64,000 nucleotides of DNA from Paraburkholderia sp. Tr-20389 (GCF_017104565.1 NZ_JAAGPD010000030.1:1-64000), one strand, 5' to 3'. Counted from the first letter of the stretch, positions 51,728 through 61,325 are shown. Notes: generated by a model from the letters alone, not told the origin. Numbers and translations are program-made.

Positions 51728-52954
51728 ATGACCAGCCGACAACCCGATAGCGCGCTTGCCGAAGTCGAGCGCGATGCCGATGCGCTCGCAGCGCTCGCCG
51801 ACCTCGACAGTCCGCAAGCCGATGCGTGGCTCGCCGCCCTCACCGCCGAATTCAGCGCAGGTGCCGCCGCGCTCGATGCGGGGCCGCTCTTTCCGCACGA
51901 TAATCTCGCTCGCCTGCGACGTGCCGGCCTGCTGTCGCTGACCGTGCCGCGCGCGCTCGGCGGACGCGAGGCCACGCTTGCACAAGCGCTGAAGGTGGTT
52001 CGTGCGATCGCACGCGGCGAGCCTTCCACGGCGCTGATTGTCGTCATGCAATGCCTTTACCATCTGCGCTTGCAGGCCAATCCGAACTGGCCCATCGCAC
52101 TGAAAGAACGCATCGCGCGCGATGCCGTCGAACGCGGTGCGCTGATCAACTCGCTGCGCGTCGAACCCGAACTCGGCTCGCCGTCGCGCGGCGGATTGCC
52201 CGCAACCGTCGGCCGCAGCGAAGGCGATCACTGGATGTTGAACGGCCGCAAGCTCTATTCGACGGGAAGCCCCGGTCTGACGTGGTTTGCCGTGTGGGGA
52301 CGCACGGACGAAGCCGTGCCGCGCGTCGGCACATGGCTCGTCCATCGCGACACACCCGGCGTGCGTTTCGGCGAGCCATGGAATCATCTCGGCATGCGCG
52401 CGACGGGCAGCCACGAAGTGATCTTCGATGACGTGCGCGTTCCGTTCGGCCAGGCCGTCGATCTTCAAGCGCCCGGCCCCGCCAACGGCATGGACCCGGT
52501 GACGAGCCTCTGGATGAACGTGCTGCTGCCGTCGATCTACGACGGCGTCGCACGCGCGGCACGCGACTGGTTCGTGCAATGGGCGGCGCAGCGCGTGCCT
52601 TCGGGACTGAACGCACCGCTTTCCACACTCGACAGTTTTCAGCAGACGGTGGGACGCATCGACGCCCTGCTCTTCAACAACCGCACCTTGCTCGATGCGG
52701 GCGCAGCCGGTCAGATCAATACGGCGGAGGCGCCGACCATCAAATATCTCGTCAGCAAGCACGCGATCGATGCCGTCGAACTCGCACTGGAAGCGAGCAG
52801 CAATCCCGGCTTGAGCCGTAACAACGCACTGGAGCGTCACTACCGCGACGTGCTGTGCGCGCGCATTCATACGCCGCAGAACGACACCGTACTCGGCAAT
52901 CTGGGCCGCGCGGCATTCGCCGCCAATCAACCGACAAGGAGCGAACACAGATGA
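51728..52954 (+). CDS. Acyl-CoA dehydrogenase-like (SfnB/DszC-type) flavoprotein
   Basis: This 408-residue protein has the acyl-CoA dehydrogenase fold: PRALGGREATL, LNGRKLYSTGSPGLTWFAVWGRT, WNHLGMRATGSHEVIFDDVRVP and a helical C-terminal domain. In sulfur clusters such proteins are FMNH2-dependent monooxygenases or desulfurisation enzymes (DszC/SfnB class) rather than true beta-oxidation enzymes. The ATG at 51728 lies 7 bases after the binding-protein stop, and the stop overlaps the next ATG as ATGA. Confidence 0.85.
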   Translation: MTSRQPDSALAEVERDADALAALADLDSPQADAWLAALTAEFSAGAAALDAGPLFPHDNLARLRRAGLLSLTVPRALGGREATLAQALKVVRAIARGEPSTALIVVMQCLYHLRLQANPNWPIALKERIARDAVERGALINSLRVEPELGSPSRGGLPATVGRSEGDHWMLNGRKLYSTGSPGLTWFAVWGRTDEAVPRVGTWLVHRDTPGVRFGEPWNHLGMRATGSHEVIFDDVRVPFGQAVDLQAPGPANGMDPVTSLWMNVLLPSIYDGVARAARDWFVQWAAQRVPSGLNAPLSTLDSFQQTVGRIDALLFNNRTLLDAGAAGQINTAEAPTIKYLVSKHAIDAVELALEASSNPGLSRNNALERHYRDVLCARIHTPQNDTVLGNLGRAAFAANQPTRSEHR

Positions 52955-54054
52955 GCGTCGAATTCATCGGCTACGTGAGCCATCAGGAAGCAAGCGAGAT
53001 CCACTTGCCGACAGGACCCGCAGTGAATCCGCCGTATATCGCCGCCGTCGCGCAAGCGCATGAATACGGTGGCTTCGACCGCGTGCTGATTGCACATTCG
53101 AGCGCGTCGCCCGACGGCTTTCAGATCGCTTCGTTCGTCGCGCAACAGACGAAGCGTCTCGGCATCCTGCTCGCGCATCGTCCCGGCTTCGTCGCGCCGA
53201 CACTGGCCGCGCGGCAACTCGCGACGCTCGATCACTTCAGCGCGGGGCGCACGGCCGTCCACATCATCTCGGGCGGCGACGATGCGGAGCAGCAGCGCGA
53301 TGGCGATTTTCTGTCGCACGACGAGCGCTATCGGCGCACCGACGAATATCTCGATGTCGTCAAGCGCTCATGGACGAGCGAGACACCGTTCGATCACGAA
53401 GGCGCTTATTACCGTGTCACCGGTCACAAGTCGCAAATCCGTCCGCTGCAGCAGCCGCATTTGCCCGTGTATGTCGGCGGCTCGTCGGACGCGGCGATCG
53501 AGGTCGCAGGCAAACATGCCGATGTCTATGCGTTGTGGGGCGAATCGCTCGCGGCCGTCGAGGAGACGATTGCGAAGGTGCGCCGATCCGCTGCCCGCCA
53601 TGGACGCGAGAAGCACATTCGCTTCAGCCTGTCGCTGCGCCCCATCATTGCCGCGACGGAAGAAGCCGCATGGGCGCGCGCCGAATCGATTCTGCAGCGC
53701 GCGAAGGACGTCGTCGCCGCCTCGCCGAATTTCACGCGGCGGCCGAAGGAACCGAAGAATGTGGGCGCCTTGCGGCTGCTCGCCGAAGCCGATAAGGGAA
53801 GCGTGGTCGACAAGCGTCTGTGGACGGGCATCACCGCACTCACGCGTGCGGCGGGCAATTCGACGTCGCTTGTCGGCACGCCGCTACAGGTGACGGATGC
53901 GCTGCTCGAATATCACAAGCTCGGGGTCACGACTTTTCTGATTCGCGGCTTCGATCCGCTTGAAGATGCGCTTGCGTATGGGCGCGATCTGCTGCCGCTC
54001 GTGCGCGCCGCTATCGCGCGGCAACACACCACGCGCGAGGCCGTTCCGGCGTGA
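52951..54054 (+). CDS. SsuD-like FMN-dependent monooxygenase (second copy)
   Basis: This 367-residue LLM monooxygenase is a close paralogue of the one at 45551. Both share LAHRPGFVAPTLAARQ, LATLDHFS-GR, GDFLSHDERY-RTDEYL and FLIRGFDPLEDA. The ATG overlaps the stop of the acyl-CoA-dehydrogenase-like gene as ATGA, after AAGGAGCGAACAC. Two copies in one region suggest different substrates, for example a sulfonate and a sulfone. Confidence 0.88.
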   Translation: MSVEFIGYVSHQEASEIHLPTGPAVNPPYIAAVAQAHEYGGFDRVLIAHSSASPDGFQIASFVAQQTKRLGILLAHRPGFVAPTLAARQLATLDHFSAGRTAVHIISGGDDAEQQRDGDFLSHDERYRRTDEYLDVVKRSWTSETPFDHEGAYYRVTGHKSQIRPLQQPHLPVYVGGSSDAAIEVAGKHADVYALWGESLAAVEETIAKVRRSAARHGREKHIRFSLSLRPIIAATEEAAWARAESILQRAKDVVAASPNFTRRPKEPKNVGALRLLAEADKGSVVDKRLWTGITALTRAAGNSTSLVGTPLQVTDALLEYHKLGVTTFLIRGFDPLEDALAYGRDLLPLVRAAIARQHTTREAVPA

Positions 54055-54264
54055 AGCACTCGCTGCAGGGCGCAGCGAATCGAAGCGCATAGCGGACCCA
54101 TTCGGCACGACATGAACGCCTGACGACGAAATCCTAAGGATATCCAACGTACCCACATTGACGTCAGGCAAGCTTTCGCAGAATGGACAACCTATAAGCA
54201 CTGAAATGTGTCATCAATCCAGTGACAGGAGAATTCATTCCGATTTCGTGTAAAGGGAGAAAGC

Positions 54265-54720
54265 ATGTACGCCAAAATTATGGTAGCGATAGACGGCAGC
54301 GAGACATCGAAGCTTGCACTGGGCGAAGCGATCCGTGTCGCGAAAGCCGGGCCATCGAAAGTGCTTGTTGTGTCGGTCTTCGATAGCGAGGCCGAAGTCG
54401 TGGCGTATGGCGGCCTCGTCGTGCCGAACAGTCAGCGCGACGGCCTGCGTGCCAAAGCGTTACACATTCTTGACGAAGCGCGGGAAACGCTGGATCAGAA
54501 CGGCATCGCGGGCAGTGGTGAACTGATTGAAAAGCCAGGCGAAAAAATGGATATCGCGGCCGTATTGCAGCAGCATGCGGAAGGCTGGGAAGCGGATCTC
54601 GTCGTGCTCGGAACGCACGGCCGGCGGGGACTTCAGCGCATGGTGATCGGTAGTGTCGCGGAGAGTTTCGTGCGCCAGTCACATTGCCCGGTTCTGCTCG
54701 TGCGCGGCAAGGAGTCTTAA
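54265..54720 (+). CDS. Universal stress protein UspA family
   Basis: This 151-residue Usp domain protein has the ATP-binding type motif GTHGRRGLQRMVIGSVAESFVR (G-2X-G-9X-G-S/T) followed by CPVLLVR. AGGGAGAAAGC precedes the ATG. It stands alone between the sulfur cluster and a convergent MarR gene. Its role in stress resistance is general and not specific to the neighbours. Confidence 0.92.
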   Translation: MYAKIMVAIDGSETSKLALGEAIRVAKAGPSKVLVVSVFDSEAEVVAYGGLVVPNSQRDGLRAKALHILDEARETLDQNGIAGSGELIEKPGEKMDIAAVLQQHAEGWEADLVVLGTHGRRGLQRMVIGSVAESFVRQSHCPVLLVRGKES

Positions 54721-54764
54721 AGGTCCCTAAACCGCGCAAATCTCCCGGACGTCGACGCCTTTCG

Positions 54765-55376
54765 CTACTCCGCCCCGGTCCGACGGAACGCCTCGACCAG
54801 CTTGTCGACGATCCGGTTCAACTCACCACGCTCTTGCGCCGACAGCATCGACAGCATTTCCGTTTCCAGCGACTGGCCGTGCTCGTCGGCGGTCACACGC
54901 AGCCGCTTGCCGGCCGCAGTCGGCGACAGCTGAAACTGGCGCGCATCGTCGGGATGGATCGAGCGCCGCACCAGCTTGCGTTCGATCAGATCGGCAATGA
55001 GCTTCGACAGCAGCGTCTTCTCAATCAGCGTCTGTTCGCTCAACGCCGTCGCGGTGATGCCCTCGGTATCGCAAATCACCCGCAGCACGCGCAGCGAACG
55101 CACGTCGAGTCCCACCGCGCTCCGGTATGACGCGTTGGCACGGCTGATCATCTCGCTCTTGACGAGGTCGAGCTTGAAGGTCAGGAAATAGCTTCCCTCG
55201 GTACCCTGGCGGCCCTCGCCATCAGGGGTTTCGTTCGGACCGGCATCGCGGACGGCGTTCTGTGCATTGCCGGCCGCAAGTTCCTGTCTGGAACCGCGCG
55301 CGGCGCCTTTTGCTTTGCTTTTCACGTGATCCTTCGGGTTTTCCCTCTTCGCCGTCACTGACGTCCCTGCTCGCAT
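54765..55376 (-). CDS. MarR-family transcriptional regulator
   Basis: This 203-residue regulator has the MarR winged helix (VRSLRVLRVICDTEGITATALSEQTLIEKTLLSKLIADLIERKLVRR, followed by DDARQFQLSPTAAG) and an N-terminal extension of about 70 basic residues that is unusual for the family. The ATG at 55376 follows GGGGAAGAG. It is divergent from the M20-MFS-porin operon, and a TTCAA-cta-TTGAA palindrome lies between them. Confidence 0.83.
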   Translation of the reverse strand: MRAGTSVTAKRENPKDHVKSKAKGAARGSRQELAAGNAQNAVRDAGPNETPDGEGRQGTEGSYFLTFKLDLVKSEMISRANASYRSAVGLDVRSLRVLRVICDTEGITATALSEQTLIEKTLLSKLIADLIERKLVRRSIHPDDARQFQLSPTAAGKRLRVTADEHGQSLETEMLSMLSAQERGELNRIVDKLVEAFRRTGAE

Positions 55377-55544
55377 CTCTTCCCCGTCCTGTCTGAAAGA
55401 CCCGCCTGATCGAGGCTCTACGAGCCGGCGGGCTTTGCTGCCGCCCGCTCGCTCTATGCCTTTTGCGCCGGGAGGCCCCCGAAGATCATACCCCAGGGCA
55501 CCCGCCGCCACCGATTGGGCGCGAAAAATGATTTTTGAAACTTT

Positions 55545-55557
55545 CAACTATTGAATT
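55545..55557. promoter_or_regulatory. Palindrome upstream of the M20 operon, possible MarR operator
   Basis: TTCAA (55545-55549) and TTGAA (55553-55557) flank a 3-bp centre in the only AT-rich part of the MarR-M20 divergent region, 76 bp before the M20 start. Size and position suit a MarR operator. Confidence 0.4.
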
Positions 55558-55632
55558 AATCTTGGATATCGGCGTGACTACCGGGCGTCGCGCGGGGTCA
55601 ACGCACTCATCCATCACAGAGGAGACGGCGGT

Positions 55633-56787
55633 ATGCAGACGGACAACGAACTGAAGGCGCTCGGCGAGCAGATGCGCGGCTGGCGCAGGGACATCCACCA
55701 GCACCCGGAGCTGGGCTTTCATGAGCACCGCACGGCCGGCCTCGTCGCGAAGCTGCTCGCCGGCTGGGCGATCGACGTGCAGACGGGCATCGGCGGCACG
55801 GGCGTGGTCGGCACGATTCGCGGCACGCGCGGCGACGGCCCGTCGATCGGTCTGCGCGCCGACATGGACGCCCTGCCGATGAGCGAAAAAGGCACGCCCG
55901 CGTACCGCTCCACACACGACAACGTATTCCACGGCTGCGGTCACGACGGCCATACCGCGATCCTGCTCGGCGTCGCCAGCCACCTCGCTGCGCATCGCGA
56001 CTTTCGCGGCACCGTCCATCTGATCTTTCAGCCAGCCGAGGAAACGCTGCGTGGCGGTTCGGCGATGATCAGCGACGGCCTGTTCGAGCGCTTCCATTGC
56101 GACGAAATCTACGCGCTGCACAACAACAACCAGTTGCCGGCCGGCAAGATCGGTGTGCGCACCGGCGCCATTCTGTCGGCCTGCGATCTCTTCCGGATCA
56201 CCGTCAAGGGCATCGGGAGCCACGCGGCGATGCCGCACAAGTCGATCGATCCGCTGATCGTCGGCACGACGCTCGTGCAGTCGATCCAGAGCATCGTGAG
56301 CCGCAACATCGATCCGCTCGACACCGCTGTGGTGAGCGTCTGCAAGTTCCTGTCCGGCACTGCGATCAACGTGATTCCCGACACGGCGGTCCTGGAAGGC
56401 ACGGTGCGCACGCTGTCGGTTGCCGCGCAGGAGACAACCCTCGCGCGGCTGCGCGCGATCTGCGAAGGCGCGGCCACGATGTATGGCTGCGAAGTGCGCT
56501 TCGAGCATCTGCAGACTTCGCCGCCGACGCTCAACACACCCGCTGAAACCGACACCGCACAGCGCGCGGCCGAACGCGTGCTCGGAGCGGAGAACGTGAT
56601 CGTCGACGTCGCGCCGCTGATGGCCTCCGAAGACTTCGCATTCATGTTGCAGCAGCGCCCGGGGTCCTACTTCTTCCTCGGCCACGACGGACTCACGTGC
56701 CACCACCCGGAATTCGATTTCGACGACGACACCGCGCCTGCCGGTGCGGCCGTCTTCATCGAAATCGTCCGGCAACGGCTTGGTTGA
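55633..56787 (+). CDS. M20-family amidohydrolase (hippurate/N-acyl-amino-acid hydrolase type)
   Basis: This 384-residue zinc aminoacylase would hydrolyse an N-acylated amino acid. Metal and catalytic residues are visible: C102 and H104 (HGCGHDGH), E136-E137 (QPAEE), the RADMDALPM motif and the dimerisation-domain segment GIGSHAAMPH. GAGGAGACGGCGGT precedes the ATG. It is followed by an MHS-type MFS transporter (40-bp gap) and a porin, forming an uptake-and-hydrolysis unit. Confidence 0.9.
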   Translation: MQTDNELKALGEQMRGWRRDIHQHPELGFHEHRTAGLVAKLLAGWAIDVQTGIGGTGVVGTIRGTRGDGPSIGLRADMDALPMSEKGTPAYRSTHDNVFHGCGHDGHTAILLGVASHLAAHRDFRGTVHLIFQPAEETLRGGSAMISDGLFERFHCDEIYALHNNNQLPAGKIGVRTGAILSACDLFRITVKGIGSHAAMPHKSIDPLIVGTTLVQSIQSIVSRNIDPLDTAVVSVCKFLSGTAINVIPDTAVLEGTVRTLSVAAQETTLARLRAICEGAATMYGCEVRFEHLQTSPPTLNTPAETDTAQRAAERVLGAENVIVDVAPLMASEDFAFMLQQRPGSYFFLGHDGLTCHHPEFDFDDDTAPAGAAVFIEIVRQRLG

Positions 56788-56826
56788 AGCGTTTTTTTTC
56801 ACGGAAACGATCAAAGGGGAACAGCA

Positions 56827-58143
56827 ATGAACGGAAAACCGACGCCCTCGCCGGCGATGGTGCGAAAAGTCGTGATTGCCTCCGTACTGGGCAATGCATT
56901 CGAATGGTTCGACTTTGCGATCTATGGTCTTTTTGCCGTGCTGATCGCGAAGCTGTTTTTCCCGGGCGGCAACGACTTCGCGTCGATGCTCCTCACGCTG
57001 GCGACGTTCGGCGTCGGCTTCGCGGTGCGCCCGCTCGGCGGCGTGTTGCTCGGCCTGTACGGCGACCGCGTCGGCCGCAAGAAAGCGCTTTCCATGACGA
57101 TCATCCTGATGTCCGTGGGTACGGGCATGATCGGTCTGTTGCCGACGTATGCGGCGATCGGCATCGCGGCGCCGATCCTGATGGTGCTTGCGCGGCTGAT
57201 TCAGGGGTTCTCGGTCGGCGGCGAGTTCAGCGGTGCGACCACGATGCTCATCGAGTTCGCGCCCGCGCATCGGCGCGGCTTTTACGGCAGTTTCCAGATG
57301 TGCTCGCAGGCGCTCGCGTTTTCGCTCGGTGCGCTCGTCGCCTATACGCTGACCGTCAACCTCGCGCCGCACGATCTCGAGTCGTGGGGCTGGCGTCTGC
57401 CGTTCCTGCTCGGCATCCTGATCGGCCCGGTTGGCTGGCTCATCCGCTCGACCGTCGATGAATCGCCGGAATTCCTCGCCTACGCGAACGAGGTGCGGCA
57501 CGGCAAGATCAAGCCTGTGAATACGCCGATACGCACGGTGTTTCGCGACTATCCGCGCGCGATGCTCGGCAGCATCGGCATGGCGGTGGTCGGTACCGTG
57601 TCGGCCTATGTGTTCGTGTTCTTCCTGCCGATCTTCGCGAAGAAGCAACTCGGCATGTCGGCGGCCGACGTGAACCTCAGTACCTTCATCGGCACCGCGA
57701 TCATCCTCGTGTTCTGCCCGCTCGCCGGCTACCTGTCGGACCGTTATGGCCGCAAGGCGGTGCTGCTGCCCGCGATCGCCGCATACGGCATTGCCTCGTA
57801 CGTGTTGTTCAGACAACTCGTCAACGTGCCGACCTTGAGTTCGCTGCTCGCGTTGCAGATCGGCGTGTCGTGTTTCATGAGCTTCTTCTGGGGGCCGACG
57901 CCCATCGTGCTCACCGAAGTCTTCCCGGTCAGCGTCCGTTCGACGGGCGCCTCCGTCACGTACAACCTCGCGGTGCTGGTTTTCGGCGGTCTCGCACCCT
58001 TCGTGAACACGTGGCTCGTCAAGGTGACGGGCAGCAATCTCGCACCGATCTACTACGTGCAGGTCAGCGTGGCGATCGGCATGGTCGGCGTGCTGCTGTT
58101 GCCGTCGACGGCACGCCGCACGTCGGCTGAATTCGCTACGTGA
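56827..58143 (+). CDS. MFS transporter, metabolite:H+ symporter (MHS) family
   Basis: This 438-residue, 12-helix symporter has MHS markers: ASVLGNAFEWFDFAIYGLFAVLIAKLFFP, YGDRVGRKKALSMTII, GFSVGGEFSGATTMLIEFAP and YLSDRYGRKAVLLP. Relatives carry proline/betaine, alpha-ketoglutarate, shikimate and citrate. AAAGGGGAACAGC precedes the ATG. The context suggests import of the M20 substrate, such as an acyl-amino acid. Confidence 0.9.
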   Translation: MNGKPTPSPAMVRKVVIASVLGNAFEWFDFAIYGLFAVLIAKLFFPGGNDFASMLLTLATFGVGFAVRPLGGVLLGLYGDRVGRKKALSMTIILMSVGTGMIGLLPTYAAIGIAAPILMVLARLIQGFSVGGEFSGATTMLIEFAPAHRRGFYGSFQMCSQALAFSLGALVAYTLTVNLAPHDLESWGWRLPFLLGILIGPVGWLIRSTVDESPEFLAYANEVRHGKIKPVNTPIRTVFRDYPRAMLGSIGMAVVGTVSAYVFVFFLPIFAKKQLGMSAADVNLSTFIGTAIILVFCPLAGYLSDRYGRKAVLLPAIAAYGIASYVLFRQLVNVPTLSSLLALQIGVSCFMSFFWGPTPIVLTEVFPVSVRSTGASVTYNLAVLVFGGLAPFVNTWLVKVTGSNLAPIYYVQVSVAIGMVGVLLLPSTARRTSAEFAT

Positions 58144-58229
58144 GCATCGCCGGCAGTAGATAAAAAGGCCGGCACCACGGCCAGGGCTTTTCCTCGCAAT
58201 AACAACCACAACGCTATGGAGGTCGTTCG

Positions 58230-59408
58230 ATGAAGAAGTCGCATCTTGCAGTTGCAGCAGTGAGTGTGTTCGCCGGTGTTGCTCACGCACAAAGCAGCGT
58301 CACGCTGTATGGGGTTATCGACGAAGGTATCAACTACAACTCGAACGCCGGCGGCGGACGACTCTACAGCCTGACGAGCGGCGGTCTGCAGGCCAGCCGC
58401 TGGGGGCTGCGCGGCACGGAAGATCTCGGCGGCGGCATGAAGGCGCTCGTCGTGCTGGAGAACGGCTTCGACGCCAGTACCGGCAAGCTCGGGCAAGGCG
58501 GCCTGATGTTCGGGCGTCAGGCCTATCTGGGGCTGTCGAGCAAGGCCGGCACGGTGACGTTGGGCCGTCAGTACGATTCAGTCGTGGATTATGTCGGCTG
58601 GCTCGCGACGGGCGACCAATGGGCGACCAGCATGGGCGCACATCCGGGCGATATCGACAACTTCAACAACACGTACCGCACCAACAACACGATCAAATAC
58701 ACGAGCGCAAACTACGCGGGGCTGAGTTTCGGCGGCACGTATAGTCTGGGCGGCGTCGCGGGTGACGTGACGTCGAACCAGATCTGGTCGTTGGGTGCAG
58801 GCTATATCAATGGTCCGTTGACACTCGGCGTCGGCTACCTGAACGCGCGCACACCGGGTGCGAACAGCGGCAGCATGTTCGGCAACAATACGTCGTCGAG
58901 CACGGCGTCGTCGGTCACGAGCCCGGTGTTCAGCGGATTCGCTTCCGCCAACACGTATCAGGTGATCGGTGCGGGCGGCGCCTACACGTTTGGCGCAGCC
59001 ACGTTCGGCGCCACCTACTCCAACATCCGGTTCATGAACCTCGGCGCGGTTGCCGCTTTGAACACGAAGGGCTATACGGGGACCGCAAGCTTCAACAATG
59101 CCGAAATCAACTTCAAGTATCAGTTGACTCCGGCACTGCTTGCGGGGGCGGCGTTCAACTATACGAAGGGCAGCGACGTCAGCGAAAGGAGCGGCGCCAC
59201 GAATCCGGGTGCGAAGTATTACCAGACGGCGTTGGGTATCGACTACTTTCTGTCGAAGCGCTCCGATGTGTATCTGGCGGCCGTGTATCAGAAGGCTTCC
59301 GGAACGGATTCGACGGGTAAGTCGGCCGTCGCTGCGATCAATACCCAGACGGCGTCAACCAGCGACAAGCAGGTTTTCGTGCGGATCGGCATTCGCCATA
59401 AGTTCTGA
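58230..59408 (+). CDS. Gram-negative porin
   Basis: This 392-residue burkholderial porin has a signal peptide ending in GVAHA before QSSVTLYGVIDEG. It has SRWGLRGTEDLGGGMKALV, GRQAYLGLSSKAGTVTLGRQYD and the terminal Phe (RHKF). TATGGAGGTCGTTCG precedes the ATG. It is the third gene of the M20-MFS-porin unit and should allow outer-membrane passage of the substrate. Confidence 0.93.
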   Translation: MKKSHLAVAAVSVFAGVAHAQSSVTLYGVIDEGINYNSNAGGGRLYSLTSGGLQASRWGLRGTEDLGGGMKALVVLENGFDASTGKLGQGGLMFGRQAYLGLSSKAGTVTLGRQYDSVVDYVGWLATGDQWATSMGAHPGDIDNFNNTYRTNNTIKYTSANYAGLSFGGTYSLGGVAGDVTSNQIWSLGAGYINGPLTLGVGYLNARTPGANSGSMFGNNTSSSTASSVTSPVFSGFASANTYQVIGAGGAYTFGAATFGATYSNIRFMNLGAVAALNTKGYTGTASFNNAEINFKYQLTPALLAGAAFNYTKGSDVSERSGATNPGAKYYQTALGIDYFLSKRSDVYLAAVYQKASGTDSTGKSAVAAINTQTASTSDKQVFVRIGIRHKF

Positions 59409-59456
59409 GTATCTTTCCGGGCGACGCGCGGAGTTCAAGCCGGCTGAATCTCGACA

Positions 59457-60491
59457 TCACGCCAGCACGTCGGCAAACACCCGCGTCGCAAAGCGGTCCG
59501 AACTCGTGCCCGCATTCAACACCCCAACCGATTTCAGATCGTCGGCATACAGCGCGATCTCTTTCCTGAACGCATCACCGACGGGATGGTGATGATCCGT
59601 ATGGCTCTTCAACATCTCCGTCAATTGGGCGACATTGGCGCCGGGTGCATTCGGCGCGAAGATCGCCGCCGCTTCGGCGGGATGGTTCGCGGTCCACTCG
59701 GTGGCCTCCAGCAGCGCCTGCGTCAACGCCTGCGCCGTCGCGCGGTCCTTGCGGACCAGCGAGCCGCGCACACCCAGCACGCAGCACACACGGTTCGCGT
59801 ATTCGCCGCACAGATTGTTCGACACCTCCTGCAAATGGTCGGTCTCGCGCAAGGTCCAGATGGTCGGGTCGCCGTCGGCGATCGCGTGCACTTCGCCCTT
59901 CTTCAGCGCCTCGCCGAGCAGCGGCGCCGGATACTGGCGCCAGTGCACGTCGTTGTCAGGATCGACGCCGATCTTCTTCAGCGAGATCGCAAAGAAGTTC
60001 TTCGCCGGGCTCGCCATATCGCTCACACCGACCGTGCGTCCCTTCAACCCTTGCAGATCGACGATGCCCGATGCGCGTGTCGCGAGCAGCCGCATGCAGC
60101 CGCCGTGAATGCCCGACGTCAGCTTGACGTCGAAGCCCTGCTCCAGCGGCTTGATCCAGCGCAGCGCCATGCCGACGCCCGCATCCGATTTGCCCGTGGC
60201 AATCGCTTCGAGCAGCTGGTCGGTCGAACCCGCGAAGTTGATCAGTTCGACCTGCAGGCCATGCTTGCGGAAAAAGCCCTGCTGCACGGCGACGGGCACG
60301 GGCGCCGTGCAGATCGCGCCCGCATTCCACGAGAGTTTGAGCGGCTTCAAGGCTTCGTCGGCGGATGCGCGCACGCCGGGCAGCCCGAACGCCGCGCCGC
60401 CGAGCGCCGCCGCGCCCATCGTCCATGCCGTGTTGCGCAGCCAGGTGCGGCGCGCGGCGTTCGAAGGTGTGTTGTCGTCTGAATGCTTCAT
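59457..60491 (-). CDS. ABC transporter substrate-binding protein, NMT1/SsuA-like (Tat-type)
   Basis: This 344-residue binding protein has a twin-arginine-like leader (AARRTWLRNTAW) and a cleavage site near VRASAD. Family blocks are PVAVQQGFFRKHGLQVELINFAGSTDQLLEAIATGKSDAG and GLKGRTVGVSDMASPAK. It is the last gene of the leftward SsuABC-like operon, 45 bp after the ATPase. A second binding protein heads the same operon, so this one may widen substrate range. Confidence 0.85.
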   Translation of the reverse strand: MKHSDDNTPSNAARRTWLRNTAWTMGAAALGGAAFGLPGVRASADEALKPLKLSWNAGAICTAPVPVAVQQGFFRKHGLQVELINFAGSTDQLLEAIATGKSDAGVGMALRWIKPLEQGFDVKLTSGIHGGCMRLLATRASGIVDLQGLKGRTVGVSDMASPAKNFFAISLKKIGVDPDNDVHWRQYPAPLLGEALKKGEVHAIADGDPTIWTLRETDHLQEVSNNLCGEYANRVCCVLGVRGSLVRKDRATAQALTQALLEATEWTANHPAEAAAIFAPNAPGANVAQLTEMLKSHTDHHHPVGDAFRKEIALYADDLKSVGVLNAGTSSDRFATRVFADVLA

Positions 60492-60536
60492 CGCGTGAGT
60501 TCTCCAAGTTTATGGTGTTCTTTCGTTGCGCGCCGC

Positions 60537-61325
60537 TCAGGTATCGAGGCCGAGCAGCGCCAGCACGTCGCGGCGCAACCTGACGAGATCCGGATCGTCG
60601 CGATGCCGCGGATACGGCGCGTCGTTGCGCACTTGCGAGAGAATGCGTGCCGGTCGTTCGCTCAGCACGATCACGCGGTTCGCGACATACAGCGCTTCTT
60701 CGACGTCGTGCGTAACCAGCAGCACTGAAAACCCTTCGGTCTGCCACAGACGCACCAGCTCTGATTGCATGCGGATGCGCGTCAGCGAGTCGAGCTTGCC
60801 GAACGGTTCATCGAGCACGAGCAGTTGCGGATCGTTGACGAGCGCGCGCGCCAGCGCCGCTCGCTGCGCCATCCCGCCCGACAGTTGATGCGGATAGGCG
60901 TTCGCGAAAGCCGACAGGCCGACCAGTTCGAGCGCAGCGTCGATACGGTTGCCCGCGTCGCGCTGCGTACGCTGGGCCTGCGGACCGAGCGCCACGTTGT
61001 CGCGCACGGTGCGCCACGGGAACAGCGTCGGATCCTGGAACACCACCACACGCGACGGATCGGGTCCGGTGACGGGCACTCCGTCCGCATGAATGGCACC
61101 CTGCGCCGGCGCATCGAGACCCGCGACGAGCCGCAGCAAGGTCGACTTGCCACAGCCGCTCGGACCGAGCAGCGCGACGCATTCGCCTGGCTCGATCGTG
61201 AGACTGATATCGTCGAGCACGGGCAGCGCTTCGCCGTGCAGCGCGAAGCGATGGGTGACGTTGCGCACATCGATCCGTGCGCCCTGTCGCACATCAGATG
61301 CGTGAGAAAAAGAGGCGGCTACCAT
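60537..61325 (-). CDS. SsuB-like ABC transporter ATPase
   Basis: This 262-residue ATP-binding subunit of the nitrate/sulfonate/taurine class has Walker A GPSGCGKS (54-61), Q-loop FQDPTLFPWRTV, signature LSGGMAQR and Walker B LLVLDEPFGKLDSLTR. The start at 61325 overlaps the permease stop; the long open frame above is antisense-like shadow. With the permease it powers uptake of a sulfonate-like compound. Confidence 0.9.
   Translation of the reverse strand: MVAASFSHASDVRQGARIDVRNVTHRFALHGEALPVLDDISLTIEPGECVALLGPSGCGKSTLLRLVAGLDAPAQGAIHADGVPVTGPDPSRVVVFQDPTLFPWRTVRDNVALGPQAQRTQRDAGNRIDAALELVGLSAFANAYPHQLSGGMAQRAALARALVNDPQLLVLDEPFGKLDSLTRIRMQSELVRLWQTEGFSVLLVTHDVEEALYVANRVIVLSERPARILSQVRNDAPYPRHRDDPDLVRLRRDVLALLGLDT

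Noticed and set aside
55486-58290. 934-codon open frame on the minus strand
   Set aside because: It lies antisense to the M20 and MFS genes, both of which have clear family motifs; the translation is low-complexity Arg/His/Asp, typical of a GC-rich shadow frame.
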